Source: Bolinopsis microptera
Taxonomy: Eukaryota > Ctenophora > Tentaculata > Lobata > Bolinopsidae
Length of the DNA: 64,000 nt
Direction of reading: 5' to 3'
Assembly (NCBI RefSeq): GCF_026151205.1
Contig: NC_087081.1
Location: forward strand, 16,609,053 to 16,673,052
Shown here in pieces: positions 10,401 through 19,710 of the stretch. The notes beneath the pieces are model-generated. The model worked only from the letters and a program-made list of their open reading frames with translations, was not told the DNA's origin and ran no database searches. Positions within the stretch are counted from its first letter, which is position 1; every line of letters begins with the position of its first letter. The translations under genes and the position numbers were made by a program.

Positions 10401-13017
10401 AAGGTCACATACAGTACGTTATCGTTACTCCCCAGCTCACTATTAGATTTAATTTCTAAAGGTGTCGACTCAAGATCCCACTCTATTACCACGTCACGTT
10501 CGACTGGTAACTCGACACCTGTTAATTGTATGTTTAACTCATGACTATAAAGGAATTGTAAGAATGTCGCCCATAGTTTATTCTCAGAATTTAAGGGCCC
10601 GACCATACTATGAGTATGACTGTTGTCACCATGACTGTTGTCATGGTGCGGTCAGATGTAATGAACATAGGTGCGTAGTGTGTTTATAGGGCGTGCCAAG
10701 GATACGTGACAACTCCTCAGGCACGTCGCGCGTGGCTTTTTAAAAGCCGTGCTTAGCCAAAAATCCGTGCCTGACGTGACTGCAGGCACAGTCTATTCAG
10801 TACTCGTGCCATCTGTCATGGATAACGTGACGTCACGATTACCTAATAAGGTCTATAAGTATATTTTGCGTGATATGGACATTGGCAGCGCAGAGTTCAA
10901 AGATATATCACCTTCAAGTCTGAAGCTGTTTTAATTTACTGTTTATTACTCAATTACTGGTGCTCCATTTTTAAAGTTCTAATTACTGTTTAATCTATCA
11001 TTGTCATGGGTTATTTGTCATTGTTCCATTTAAAACCCAACAATTGAAGTTCATTGTATTTGTACTTAATCTAATTTAATAAATACTAATGATGATAATT
11101 ATGTTAATAAATACTAATGATGATAAATATAGGATGAATTTGCTACCGTAGGCTCATAGTCATCATGAATTGAAGGCCTAACAATTCATTAAAAAATGTC
11201 AGAGAGGTGATAAACCGTCCTAAGGACATGATGGTGTGATAAGAGTCGAAATGTCTGAAATGTCGAATTCATTTACAATTGTAATAGATTAAGAAGAACT
11301 ACCCAAAGGCAGCTGTACTCGGCAATAAAGATTCAATAAACTTCAGCTAATTCAATAAGTAATAACTACCACCCTTGCCCCGAAATACTAGGTATCGACC
11401 CGAACGCAACCCAAAGAGATTTTTACAGCATCTGATTGATGTAATCAATTACAATTCGTAAGCCGTGAATGAATGGGAAAAGCGAGCGACCGATTTCATT
11501 CTCGGTATCATTTTGCATTTGAGAACGGTCAATCAAATTAACATCATTTCCTTTTGTTTGGGAAAGAGAGACACTGGCAGCGGTCCACTCTACCCATGAT
11601 TATGGGTTTTGGTCAAATATTAGTTATAAAGTTTAGTTTATGGTTTAGTACCAGGGCATTCAGCAATCATGCATTCCTTCGATTCAACTGCTTCACCACC
11701 ACAATCTTTTCCACCTCTGGCTGGAGGTGGGTTATTGCAGGTTTTGGACCGGGTCTGTGTCCCTTTTCCACAACCTGCTGAGCAAGCACCCCATTTGCTG
11801 TAATCACTCCACCCTCCATCAACTGAAAGTGCGGTTTTTATAATTTAGTCAACAAAAAATAATCATTCAACTCCCTACTTCATACTAACTAAATAATTCA
11901 GTTTAACTTCAATTATTAAATTTGAATCATTATGTAAAACTTAAAGCCTGTGGGAGAAATTAAAAACTTTATCATACTTCCTACGGTACATTACTGCACA
12001 TTTGATGTGCTCGTCCATATATAACAACAAGGTTAAGAAATGCTACTTATAGAGTTTAGTAATAGTTTATGGTTAAGTACCAGGGCTTTCAGCAATCATG
12101 CAATCCTTCGATTCAACTGCTTCACCACCACAATCTTTTCCACCGCTGGCTGGAGGTGGGTTATTGCAGGTTTTGGACCGGGTCTGTGTCCCTTTTCCAC
12201 AACCTGCTGAGCAAGCACCCCAGTCGCTGTAATCACTCCACCCTCCATCAACTGAAAGTGCGGTTTTTATAATTTAGTCAACAAACAAATAATCACTCAA
12301 CTCCCTGATTCTTAAACAATGTGCAGTACAATTAACAAGATGAATCATACTCATAGTGCAAAATTAAAAACCTACATGTGAAATTAAAAGCCTGCGAGAG
12401 AAATCAATAATATTTGATGCTCATATTATGGGTATACTAATACACAGTACAAATGTTATGTGTATATTTAGTACTGCACATTTGATGTGCTCGTCCATAT
12501 TTAACAACAAGGTTAAGAAATGCTACTTATAGAGTTTAGTAATAGTTTATGGTTAAGTACCAGGGCATTCAGCAATCATGCAATCCTTCGATTCAACTGC
12601 TTCACCACCACAATCTTTTCCACCGCTGGCTGGAGGTGGGTTATTGCAGGTTTTGGACCGGGTCTGTGTCCCTTTTCCACAACCTGCTGAGCAAGCACCC
12701 CAGTCGCTGTAATCACTCCACCCTCCATCAACTGAAAGTGCGGTTTTAATTTAGTCAACAGAAAAATAATCATTCAACTCCCTACTTCATACTAACTAAA
12801 TAATTCAGTTTAACTTCAATTATTAAATTTGAATCATTGTGTAAAACTTAAAGCCTGTGGGAGAAATTAAAAACTTTATCATACTTCCTACGGTACATTT
12901 TTCTTCAAACTTTTTTGTCATAGTCGTTATCTTTTTGTTCATCTTTTTAAATTTTCCCGTATAATTTTCTGCACTTGCTAGACCAAGAGCGAGGATAACC
13001 AGAAGAGTCACTAACAT
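4354..13017 (-). CDS. Secreted TSP1-repeat protein with Cys-rich C-terminal tail (multi-exon)
   Basis: Minus-strand gene model. Signal-peptide exon 13017-12885 (MLVTLLVILALGLASA, then ENYTGK). Three TSP1 exons: 12731-12561, 12251-12081 and 11822-11652. Two Cys-rich exons: 5061-4969 and 4472-4354, ending in TGA. Every internal junction is phase 1, so all pieces can be spliced in frame and TSP1 exons can be gained or lost freely. TSP1 domains are extracellular glycan- and protein-binding modules with WxxW and paired cysteines; the CSAGCGKGTQTR core is present. The tail has at least nine cysteines, including CSWSC, KCWRGC and CMTWCW patterns; I do not recognise its family. The model spans an inserted foldback element and an unrelated exon at 10.1-10.6 kb, so linking the two ends into one transcript is inference. 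The 3' part could belong to a paralogous copy. A minus-strand AATAAA lies at 4112-4117. Confidence 0.6.
4700..4860. repeat. Dispersed repeat, also at 35790-35925
   Basis: This segment, inside the last proposed intron of the TSP1 gene, is about two-thirds identical by eye to 35790-35925 in the same orientation. Shared landmarks are CTGGGGAG, ACATTTTGTT and a CC(A/T)(G/C)...GGGTTT-like end. Old, unclassified repeat. Confidence 0.5.
4969..5061 (-). CDS. Cys-rich exon of the TSP1 gene
   Basis: Phase 1-1 exon encoding a Gly/Cys/Trp-rich module: CGWGGGYQCDKK, then ACSWSCSGGKCWRGCNG. The donor is GTTAGT. The acceptor (ACAAAG) lacks a good pyrimidine tract but is the only one that avoids an in-frame stop just upstream, so the 5' boundary is uncertain. 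Confidence 0.55.
5062..6318. other. Non-coding stretch with relic exon and hairpin
   Basis: Apart from the TSP1 relic (5388-5475), a 16-bp perfect hairpin at 6029-6068 (ATCCCTTCTTAATAAT and its complement) and a dispersed 40-bp motif at about 5948-5988 (also near 40834 and 56438), I see no gene. Confidence 0.5.
5388..5475 (-). pseudogene. Relic of a fourth TSP1 exon
   Basis: The 3' half of the TSP1 exon is present (PPPASGGKDCGGEAVESKEC), followed by a changed end that has lost the last Cys. The 5' half is replaced by unrelated sequence near 5476-5500. The neighbouring intron sequence also matches the intact exons. It shows that the TSP1 array once extended to this side of the foldback element. 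Confidence 0.7.
6655..7299. repeat. About 180-bp satellite-like units (left group)
   Basis: Repeated unit with landmarks CTTAGCTCCAATCAGAAG, GAGATATC, ATCGCTACTCGCGAGAG and ATGATTCTGACCATTT. One copy is in the left arm orientation and about two are inverted relative to it. The last unit is cut at CTTAG by the element at 7300. Confidence 0.75.
7300..9177. mobile_element. 1.88 kb TG...CA element with CTTAG target duplication (possible solo LTR)
   Basis: The element begins TGTAAG and ends CTTACA, with 5-bp duplications CTTAG at 7295-7299 and 9178-9182. Removing it and one CTTAG restores an uninterrupted satellite unit (…CGCTTAG then CTCCAATCAG…), which fixes both ends exactly. TG...CA termini and a 5-bp duplication are typical of LTR retrotransposon LTRs, so a solo LTR is the best reading. 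A cut-and-paste element with 6-bp inverted ends is possible. It encodes no recognisable protein. Confidence 0.75.
7861..8505 (+). repeat. 229-bp tandem repeat, about 2.8 copies
   Basis: Copies start at 7881, 8109 and 8338 (GTTTCCCCGTCACAG; the third reads GTTGCCCC). They are nearly identical and lie wholly inside the TG...CA element. Subterminal or LTR-internal tandem repeats are common in LTRs. Confidence 0.85.
9178..9600. repeat. About 180-bp satellite-like units (right group)
   Basis: Two and a half units of the same satellite continue after the insertion, with starts at about 9180, 9359 and 9538 (CTTAGCTCC(A/G)ATCAGAAG). They merge into the right foldback arm. Confidence 0.75.
9924..9996 (-). 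pseudogene. Truncated duplicate of the exon at 10.5 kb
   Basis: Nearly identical to 10540-10606, encoding the same N-terminal residues (MVGPLNSENKL then ATFLQFLYSH). It stops at the foldback element's right end. The 3' remainder is not found on the far side of the foldback, so the exon copy was truncated, not simply split. Confidence 0.7.
10073..10606 (-). CDS. Uncharacterised exon or small gene with C-terminal ASDYYR motif
   Basis: Open frame of 177 codons. The N-terminus has no signal peptide. The preceding ...CATAG could be a splice acceptor, so this may be an internal or terminal exon rather than a complete gene. The protein is beta-strand-like and cysteine-poor: VLYVTFYSAWGMFAGGLWLDL, then VWRITLTRTAGVRVVVHCNE, LLSDQSC, WSKYWNR and a closing ASDYYRAQ. 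I have the impression of similar WRI.L...AG.R....CN...V...L.D..C motifs in predicted invertebrate proteins but cannot name a family. A GTGACT at the stop could instead be a donor. The 5' end is duplicated at 9924-9996, which supports a real, once-duplicated locus. Confidence 0.55.
   Translation of the reverse strand: MVGPLNSENKLWATFLQFLYSHELNIQLTGVELPVERDVVIEWDLESTPLEIKSNSELGSNDNVLYVTFYSAWGMFAGGLWLDLASPLYSLQFCTSFKKFAVNPPSTADKVWRITLTRTAGVRVVVHCNEVEVLNILLSDQSCTETKWSKYWNRLVTKIKFRKADSASDYYRAQPGD
11040..11345 (-). mobile_element. 5'-truncated LINE 3' end (same family as 15.4-17.3 kb)
   Basis: About 250 bp match 15418-15600 in the same orientation (AATAAATACTAATGATGATA, GCTACCGTAGGCTC, AACCGTCCTAAGGACATGATGG). 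Because that segment is the 3' untranslated end of the minus-strand LINE, this is a short 3' remnant of the same family. Confidence 0.65.
11440..11622. mobile_element. Partial MITE, full copy at 51332-51536
   Basis: Matches 51370-51535 closely (GAATGAGTGGGAAAAGCGAG-like start, CCTTTTGTTTGGGAAAGAGA, ending at ATTATGGGTTTTGGTCAAAT). The left inverted end is missing here. Confidence 0.7.
11652..11822 (-). CDS. TSP1 exon, copy A
   Basis: Third 171-nt copy, 429 bp from copy B. It has a local change (YSKWGAC instead of YSDWGAC) but keeps all cysteines and both splice sites. Its upstream intron (about 11940-11990) also carries a fragment of the exon 1 donor region, so the duplicated unit reached into exon 1. 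Confidence 0.8.
12081..12251 (-). CDS. TSP1 exon, copy B
   Basis: Same 171-nt, phase 1-1 exon 480 bp from copy C, with matching flanking intron sequence. It is nearly identical at nucleotide level, which indicates recent tandem duplication or gene conversion. Confidence 0.8.
12561..12731 (-). CDS. TSP1 exon, copy C
   Basis: Exon of 171 nt (57 codons), phase 1-1, between ...TTTCAG and GTACTT. It encodes one complete TSP1 repeat beginning DGGWSDYSDWGACSAGCGKG, with a further Cys cluster ending CMIAECPG. It differs from copy B at only a few positions. Confidence 0.8.
12885..13017 (-). CDS. Exon 1 of TSP1 gene: signal peptide
   Basis: ATG at 13017 is followed by a classic hydrophobic signal peptide with a small-residue cleavage site (ALGLASA), then a Lys-rich spacer and one Cys. 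The proposed donor is GTATGA after 12885, in phase 1 to match the TSP1 exons. A TATA-like AATAAAAGG lies about 60 bp upstream (13077-13086) and is conserved in the 36 kb copy. Confidence 0.65.
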
Positions 13018-14287
13018 TGTCGCTAGCTTTTTAATAAATCAGCGGATTAAACCTCCAATAATAGCAGAATGGTAAACCTTTTATTTTGGAATGGGATTTC
13101 GATTTTAAAGCTTAATATTTTGTTGACGCTATCTAGGGCAGATAGTGACATAGACAATGCTTAGTGCTACCACATCTGCATGATAAATGAAAACGTATAT
13201 GACCGGATAAAAATTAAAAACTATGAAAGAATTGTTCAAAATCGAAATTCAATTTCAAAATAAGCTTCAGAGATTAGAGAACGTAACGGTAAAGAAGATA
13301 TCATCAGCATTCAGCACGGAGGACGGAGGTCGCAGCTGATTCATTTAGCTGACGGACATCACCAAGCAGAGTAAAGGGCTGGATCTTTAGGCTTCTTTCT
13401 GGAGTAGATGTACCCGTCCGTGTCCACCAGCTGTTGAGATCCTCTCTGTCCTTCGATGAATTTGAAAACAATACTCTTCACGTTTCAGTATATATACCAG
13501 GAGTGCTGTTGTACATATATTAATTACAACTGATCAACTCTCGTACTTGTCATTGTATGCCTCGCCCGGAAAGAGAGGTTCTAATAATTGGTTTCGGTCA
13601 TCGGACCGTTTCAAGGCGTACAGTGCGAACCTTGAGCGACCTGATGTTGAAGTGGTCGTTGTAGACTTAGCTCACTACCTCACTAACGCTCCTATTGTGT
13701 CAGAAACACCTGGATTACTCTTCCATTTTCGGCGGGGGCGGGGGGGGGGGGGAGGGGGGGGGGGGGGAGGCGCCAACAGGCAACGTTACGCAACTGATTA
13801 AGGGAGGTAAAAAAACACTGAAAGTGTTAGCAAAACTACAAATGCGCAAAAATGTTTAATTGCTCGAGAGGATTAAGTTGATAGGAGTAAACAAATTTTA
13901 ATCGCCAAGTCGAAGTAATTTATAACTAAGAAAACTGTGAGATGAGTTTTCTTTCTAGGCGGGGATTCAGCCGTTTTTGAGTAGGTACGTAATTACAGCT
14001 GCATAACAATAGTCCTCGCTCGTTCATTTACCCTGAATGTCACAATCCTTTAGATTCAAATCTCAACTACATTGTTTAATTATCTAGAAGTTTCATTATT
14101 GAACCAGTTGTTCAATCTTCCAGCTCTCAAACTTTTGAAGTTAAGACTGTCCCTCATATCATTATATTAATTATAAGCAATGTAAGCTTAATAATATTCA
14201 ATATTCATGTCATATAATATGGTCTACTGAAATTTTGGTCTCCTTTAAAATTAGTCGCCGAAAAATTTAATCTCATGAAATTTGGTT
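13018..14287. other. Upstream region of the TSP1 gene and non-coding sequence
   Basis: 13018-13370 is the 5' flank of the TSP1 gene; it recurs at 36080-36420 at high identity. A long G run lies at 13735-13770. No coding sequence is supported. Confidence 0.5.
13077..13086 (-). promoter_or_regulatory. TATA-like element upstream of the TSP1 gene
   Basis: AATAAAAGG about 60 bp 5' of the start codon on the minus strand, conserved in the 36 kb duplicate. Weak evidence by itself. Confidence 0.3.
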
Positions 14288-14384
14288 TACCTTACTCGGG
14301 AATATTATGACTGGGAAAAATTGGTGGGTTTTGGAAAATTCCGCCATATTTTCCCGGTCATTAATTTTCCCAGTCAATTTCAGT

Positions 14385-14791
14385 ACAAACTTCTAATGAG
14401 GATCACGACGTGTAGATACATGAGACACAAAATGAAAATTGTTACAGATACTCCCATGTGTAGCCTGTGTAACACATACGTAGAAACAATTCCTCATATA
14501 ATCTATCTCCATTGTATCCACACAAATAGCTTCATCACAATACTTGAAGATTTTATCAAAAGGAAAATCGATAGAAATTACAAAGACCCCAATAAAATTA
14601 ATTTTATAGTTTGTAATCACACTTCACAAATTATAAATTATTTTAATATTGTTGCCAAATGGTACATTAGCAAAAGATTTCAGGCAGGGGACATGCCGAT
14701 CTGGCAGGGGTATATTAAACTTCTTAAACTTTCACTTACAGGAGACAAAATAGGTCACAAACGTTCTATTGTGTCGATCATGGCAGATTAG
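14385..14791 (+). pseudogene. C-terminal zinc-finger part of a non-LTR reverse transcriptase ORF
   Basis: The open frame starts in the terminal repeat at 14282, but similarity begins near 14385. RITTCRYMRHKM is followed by MCSLCNTYVETIPHIIYLHC, the CxxC...H...C zinc-binding signature found after the RT domain of many LINEs. About 80 further residues with a WYISKRF motif end at TAG. No RT domain precedes it, so it is a fragment. Confidence 0.6.
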
Positions 14792-15234
14792 GGCAAATTG
14801 TCCACCCCATTTATATTGCTGTCTTTGTTATTTAATTATCAATGGTTAGTGTTACTATCTTACAGTAATACTAGCTGTTTTTTGTAGTACATGCCCTGCT
14901 TCCTTCCATTCCTAAACTACCTTACAAGCTCTTCCTCTTTTACACCCTTTACACTCACTTCATTTCACTCATTCACTTCATATCTTATTATCACAGTATC
15001 TGCCAAAACCAACATGGCCCATGTGGAAGGGGGCCTTGACGTTGTTTACCACTTGGCCCTGCATCCCAAGCTGACGGTCGGCCTCCACTCTCTAAAAACA
15101 TACCTTCAGTGAAGGCAGATGGTCAACAAATAGCGATGCTAGAGCTTGGTGGGAACAATTCTTGACCTACTTTCACACCTTGGGGACGACTCTCGCAAAT
15201 GCGAGAGTAATGACCCCGGGGAGGGCCCCATTGC

Positions 15235-15294
15235 AAAAAAAAAAAATGCAACCTACTAAAACCATGGTTTTAGTAGGTTGCATTTTTTTTTTTT
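15235..15294. repeat. Perfect 60-bp palindrome
   Basis: An A run, TGCAACCTACTAAAACC, a CCATGG centre, then the exact complement and a T run. It has no loop and no mismatch. It could be a real cruciform-forming sequence or a fold-back library artefact. Confidence 0.85.
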
Positions 15295-15417
15295 TTTTTT
15301 TAAATTTTCCCAGTCATAAATTAACCCGCTATAATGTTCCCGAGTAAGGTAGAACGATTTTAGTCAAAAGTTTGACTTAATTTATGGTAGACTAAATTTT
15401 TCGTTCTTAAGGGAAGT

Positions 15418-17270
15418 TAATAAATACTAATGATGATAATTATAGGATAAATTTGCTACCGTAGGCTCCTCATGAATTGAAAGGCCTACTAATTCATAAA
15501 AAAATGTCTGAAAGGTGATTAACCGTCCTAAGGACATGATGGTCTGATATGAGTTGGAATGTCTGAAACAGTTCTAAATTGGTTCGTCACTACTTGGGTG
15601 GATAATTATGGATGGTAATGTGGCACCTTCTTCATCCAAACATCTCGTACAATATACTTACTTTACTTTGAGTACTTTGAGTAGGTTTGGCTGGGGTCGC
15701 TTCAGGACAACAGTATCAAGTACGTCCTCCTATCACTCCACAGGGGTCTTTTTGTAAGTACCATCCCAAGAGTGAGTTGTTGTTAGTAGCGGTGTATCCT
15801 TTAGTCGGAGGTGTGTCAGGGAATTCTTTAAGGAATTTAGCCAGTGACGATTTTAACAGGTCCAAAGTAGAAATGGAATTAATTTCTTTGGGGAGAAGAT
15901 TCCACAGCTGTGCCGCTTTCACTCCAAACGAGCTTTCATAGTGAGTTGCCACAGAACGCTGTGATTTGTTGTTCAGTGCTGGTACAGTAGCTTTTATTCC
16001 ATGTCGGGGGTTGTTTTTGAACAGCATGCCAATATCATTTGGGCCCAGGCCATTGAGAATTTTCCATGTGTGGATCAAGATGTACCTTTCTCGACGTCTC
16101 TGCAATGATATGATATTGAGTTTCGTGAGACGTTCCCAGTAGTCTAAACCACTGCATCCGTTAATGCGTCGGGTAAATTATCGTTGAACGTTTTCTATAG
16201 CCTCTATGTCCATGGTTTTGGCTGGATTCCAGACAGGGCAGCAATATTCTAGCTTACTCCGCACCATGGTTTTGAAGAGGGTAAGCATGAGAAATTGTGA
16301 TCTATCTTTGAAGACGCTAAGAACCCAGGATGACATAGTGCTTGCTGATTGGATCATTTTCTGTATGTGGGGAGTCCAAGAGCAGTCGTTTGATAAAATC
16401 ACCCCCAAGTCCCTGACAGTTTCTGCTGGCTCAATTATTTGACCTGTTGTAAGAGTGTAACTAAGCAGATCATTTGTAAATGGCAGATTTCGTAGCAGAA
16501 GAGAATTATTGAGCGTATCGTTGAGGATCTCAAATTTGGCTTCATTGAGCTGCATATTGTTTCTTCGAGCCCAGGCAATGACATTGAAGAGGTCTTCTTG
16601 TAGCGATGCTTTGGTGGCCAAGTCCAATATTTTACCGATGAGTTTAGTGTCATCAGCAAATATCTTTCCAAGAGAGGTAAGCAGTGCGTCCAATTGGTCA
16701 TCGATGTAGAGAATGAACAGAATCGGTCCCAACACTGTACCTTGTGGCACTCCACTTATCACCAGCTGGAAGGATGACTTAGTTCCTTCAACGACCACTG
16801 TCTGGAGACGGATTGTTAGGAATTCACTTAACCACTGGAGCATGTTTCCATGAATTCCGTAACGTTTTGCTTTTGCAAGTAATATGTTGTGATCTACCTT
16901 ATCGAACGCTTTGGCGTAATCGAGGTATATGACATCTACTTCTTCGCCACTGTTCAGGCTTTTCAATATGGTATCTACATGGTCTAAGAGTTGAGTTAGG
17001 CAGCTCCTCTTTTTGCGAAATCCATGTTGATGCGGTGAAAGAAAGCTATTTGCTTCCATATGTTCGACAAGGTTGTTTCGTATCACTCTTTCGAAGATCT
17101 TGATGATATGCGATGTTATAGAAACAGGGCGGTAGTTGGCAGCCTCTATGCAGTCACCCTTCTTGTAGACAGGGGTAATAAACTGCGTTTTCATGCTAGG
17201 AGGGATTACTCCAGTTTCAAAAGAATCTTGCCAGAGTAGAAATATGGGCTCGGACATATGCTTGTGACAT
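15418..17270 (-). mobile_element. 5'-truncated CR1-like LINE
   Basis: A minus-strand LINE copy: RT-bearing coding sequence 17270-15716, then a 3' end of about 300 bp terminating in an AT-rich tail (TATCATCATTAGTATTTATT). The 5' end, including any endonuclease, is missing. A second 3' remnant lies at 11.0-11.3 kb. Confidence 0.75.
15716..17270 (-). pseudogene. Reverse transcriptase (CR1/Jockey-like), one nonsense codon
   Basis: RT motifs appear in order: NYRPVSITSHIIKIFERVI, QHGFRKKRSCLTQLL, YLDYAKAFDKVDH, GVPQGTVLGPILFILYIDD, FADDTKL and DLGVILSNDCSWTPHI. A conserved C-terminal region includes YCCPVWNP, ENVQR and LWNLLPKEIN. After ENVQR at 16178 there is one in-frame TAA (probably once CAA); the same frame then continues to 15716. 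It enters mid-protein near 17270, so the endonuclease and start are lost. RT would copy the element's RNA at a nicked target. This copy is dead, though only by truncation and one stop. Confidence 0.8.
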
Positions 17271-17878
17271 TATATTATAATAATTACCATTTTTATGAAG
17301 TCGTTAACTAATCGCACTAGTTTCTTATTTAGAGAGTTGATAACTGTTCTGTTTACTTATGAACTCATGTTTGGGTGGACACAGAATTAGTTCAAATTTA
17401 AGTTGATGAAAAGAAACAAAACCAAACTTAAATTTCCGCCCTTTAGCGACAAATTAATGACAGCTTTGAAAACTATACTCAGTAAATCTATTTGAGGATC
17501 ACCTGGTTAAAAGATAAGTTTTCGGTATTTCTTGTCAAGGCATATCAATATGAACGATTTTTTGCTCTATCAACTTTCAAGTTACCGTTTTATTAGTCCA
17601 CAGTTGGAGTTTAAAGTACGTCAGCTAAGAGCGATCACTGTCTTAACCTACTGTCTTACGAGCATGTTAACAACTCATTTAGGAGTTTAGGAGGAGCTAA
17701 AACACACGGTTGTTGGTTAACAAAGCTGTAGCCATAGATTAATAAACAAAAAAGATAGATGTGTCACAATTTCTAAATAGCAGCAGATATACAAATTATA
17801 CTGTATAGATGTGGTCCTCACGCCCTTTAGCAATAATCATCAGCAGGAACAGAATATCAGCTTTCAACCAAAACTTAC
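17271..17878. other. Gap between LINE and next gene, nothing recognised
   Basis: AT-rich sequence. If the gene at 17.9-18.6 kb has a further exon, it would be expected here or beyond the LINE; none could be identified. Confidence 0.4.
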
Positions 17879-18610
17879 CACTGGAAGTAGAACTAGAAGC
17901 CGAACCATCAATCTGCCACAAGATCGGAGCAGACATATCTGACGTCACGTCCACCCAGTAGGACCCATTTTGCCTCTGAATTCGGGAGACCAAGTACGTG
18001 TCTCTCGAGCGACCCTGAGACTTCTTAAACCTGTACCCGACCCCTCCTACCACACTCACAGTCTCTATACTCCAACATTCGTCTTTCCTCACAAGATAAG
18101 AAGATAAGAATGAAAGATCAACGTTGGGGGCGGCTCTGTGGACCATAGCTCTTGCGTCTCCATTAGATTGTTTGTCGCTGTGCACAACCAGCATCTTGCC
18201 ACTACCAGGACCTTAAAAGGGAACTGTTAATACTTTAATATATCATTTCACCAAAACTGCTGTTTCCTTTTAGTATGATTTGAAGTTTTAGCTGCCATCG
18301 GATATTTGTTCAAATATATCATTAACAATGGAATTTGATATTTTAAAATACCAGATTTAGACTTGATGTTGTAGCAGTCTTGACCGTTGTGTTGTTTAAG
18401 AATGATCCCCCAACGAGCACTCTGATCATTGAGATCGGTATGTACCCAGCGGGAGTGAACATTTCTTTTATCATTTGCAGTCAGGGAGTAACCAGAGGCA
18501 GGCCCATCCAGCATCTTGATCTGGTACCCATGATTAGGAACTGGAGTGAAACCTGAACCTGTTGAAACTCGTGCCACCATTGCCACTATTATAGCTATTG
18601 CTATATTCAT
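17879..18610 (-). CDS. Secreted protein, probable beta-trefoil type, 3' end missing
   Basis: Exon 1 (18610-18352) starts with a signal peptide (MNIAIAIIVAMVARVSTGSG) and reads GYQIKMLDGPASGYSLTAND, then HSRWVHTDLNDQSARWGI and CYNIKSKSG. It ends at a GTATTT donor in phase 1. Exon 2 (18211-17879; 333 nt, phase 1-1) reads GKMLVVHSDK, CWSIETV, GYRFKK, YLVSR and LWQID, and ends at a perfect GTAAGT donor. The repeating pattern of hydrophobic strands about 40-50 residues apart with Trp residues resembles carbohydrate-binding beta-trefoil proteins, but there is no diagnostic QxW motif, so this is a fold guess. The strong donor predicts more exons downstream; the LINE at 15.4-17.3 kb may have separated or removed them. 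Confidence 0.6.
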
Positions 18611-19054
18611 TTTAGCTTCTTTACTTTAGGCTACTGCAGATGCAATGTTAATAAATATCAGTTTTAATAGTCGCTGACCATTTCAATTAATATGACGTAT
18701 TAGATTCATGAGATAAAGAGACTCCACATAACCTAAGCCTTAAGTAAATGCTTTGGTAATGAGTTGTTTGATACATGTTTCGTATCCCAAAGTGGCATGC
18801 AACGTATGTCAATGAGTTTTCAGTTAAACCCAACAATGAAAGTTGAAGCGTTTTGCACAGAAATTGTAGTAGAAAAATAAAAATTGTTAAGAGTCATTTT
18901 ATAAAAAGGCAAAGAGTTAAGCATCTTTTGACAAATGGCCCGCACGACATCAGGTATAATAGTTTCTTAATTATAGCCGAATATTAAGAAAACTTACGGA
19001 TAGGTATATCTTCCAAGTTGACGGAGCGATCTCGGCAACACGGATATTATAGTA

Positions 19055-19710
19055 AAATCAAATCAAATCAAATCAAAATATAATGACACAATTGTCATCA
19101 CACATCATCAAAAATATATCTACTAAAGTTTAAAAATTATCTTAAATCTAATGGCCTAGACAACCAAGTTAAAATGAAACTAATTTACATACTTTCCACT
19201 ACTATATAAGTTGATAAAGCGTTTTTTAGCAACATGAGGATTACACTTGTAGGTTTACAACCTACCAGGACGCACGCCGAGTTGGACTCAGATATTTTGG
19301 ACTCAGATATTTTGGAACAGATATTTTACGAGTATCACCCGTTAAGAATTACACACAAGATATTCATTGTGCTTCTCTTTATTAGTAGCATAATTTAATC
19401 CCTCAATCTTTCCTAATACTTCGTCCGAAACATACCAAAATTGACTATCATTTACAGATCCGTTTAAAATAGTTTCTTTTTTGAAAGCCTCTAATCTTAT
19501 TTTAAAACTTAACATAGTCCCACAATTTTTGACATCCGAGGGGAGTTTGTTCCAATATGGTCTCACCCTCTCCGGAAGAAAAGAACTCAGTTCTTTAAGA
19601 ACTGTGGACTTTCTTCATTTTACTGCATCTACTGTTTGATACCACAGTAAGACCAGATCTGCTCATACTGAACAAACCAGCTCCGTAATTGGCCAAACCA
19701 CTTATCATTT
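19055..19710 (-). mobile_element. LINE 3' remnant with (AAATC)n tail
   Basis: The minus-strand coding remnant includes YGAGLFSMSRSGLTVVS and, after a frameshift, RPYWNKLPSDVKN and LSFKIRLEAFKKE, the typical last segment of CR1/RTE-type polyproteins. The tail is a (TTTGA)n microsatellite at 19055-19077, a usual LINE 3' terminus. A 101-bp element is inserted at 19247-19347. Confidence 0.7.
19247..19347. mobile_element. Short insertion element (about 100 bp), also at 35972-36063
   Basis: Shares TGTAGGTTTACAACCTACC, a GCCGAGTTGGACTC block and a GAGTATCACCCGTT end with 35972-36063 in the opposite orientation. It is flanked by ATTACAC on both sides. It includes a short duplicated ACTCAGATATTTTGG block absent from the other copy. 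Confidence 0.7.

Larger units (their letters stand above)
14290..15349. mobile_element. TA-flanked TIR element carrying a LINE fragment
   Basis: Ends CCTTACTCGGGAA and its complement are both flanked by TA, the target duplication expected of Tc1/mariner-like elements. Similarity of the ends continues patchily (ATGACTGGGAAAATT). The interior holds a LINE C-terminal coding fragment and a 60-bp perfect palindrome. No transposase is seen. Confidence 0.65.
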
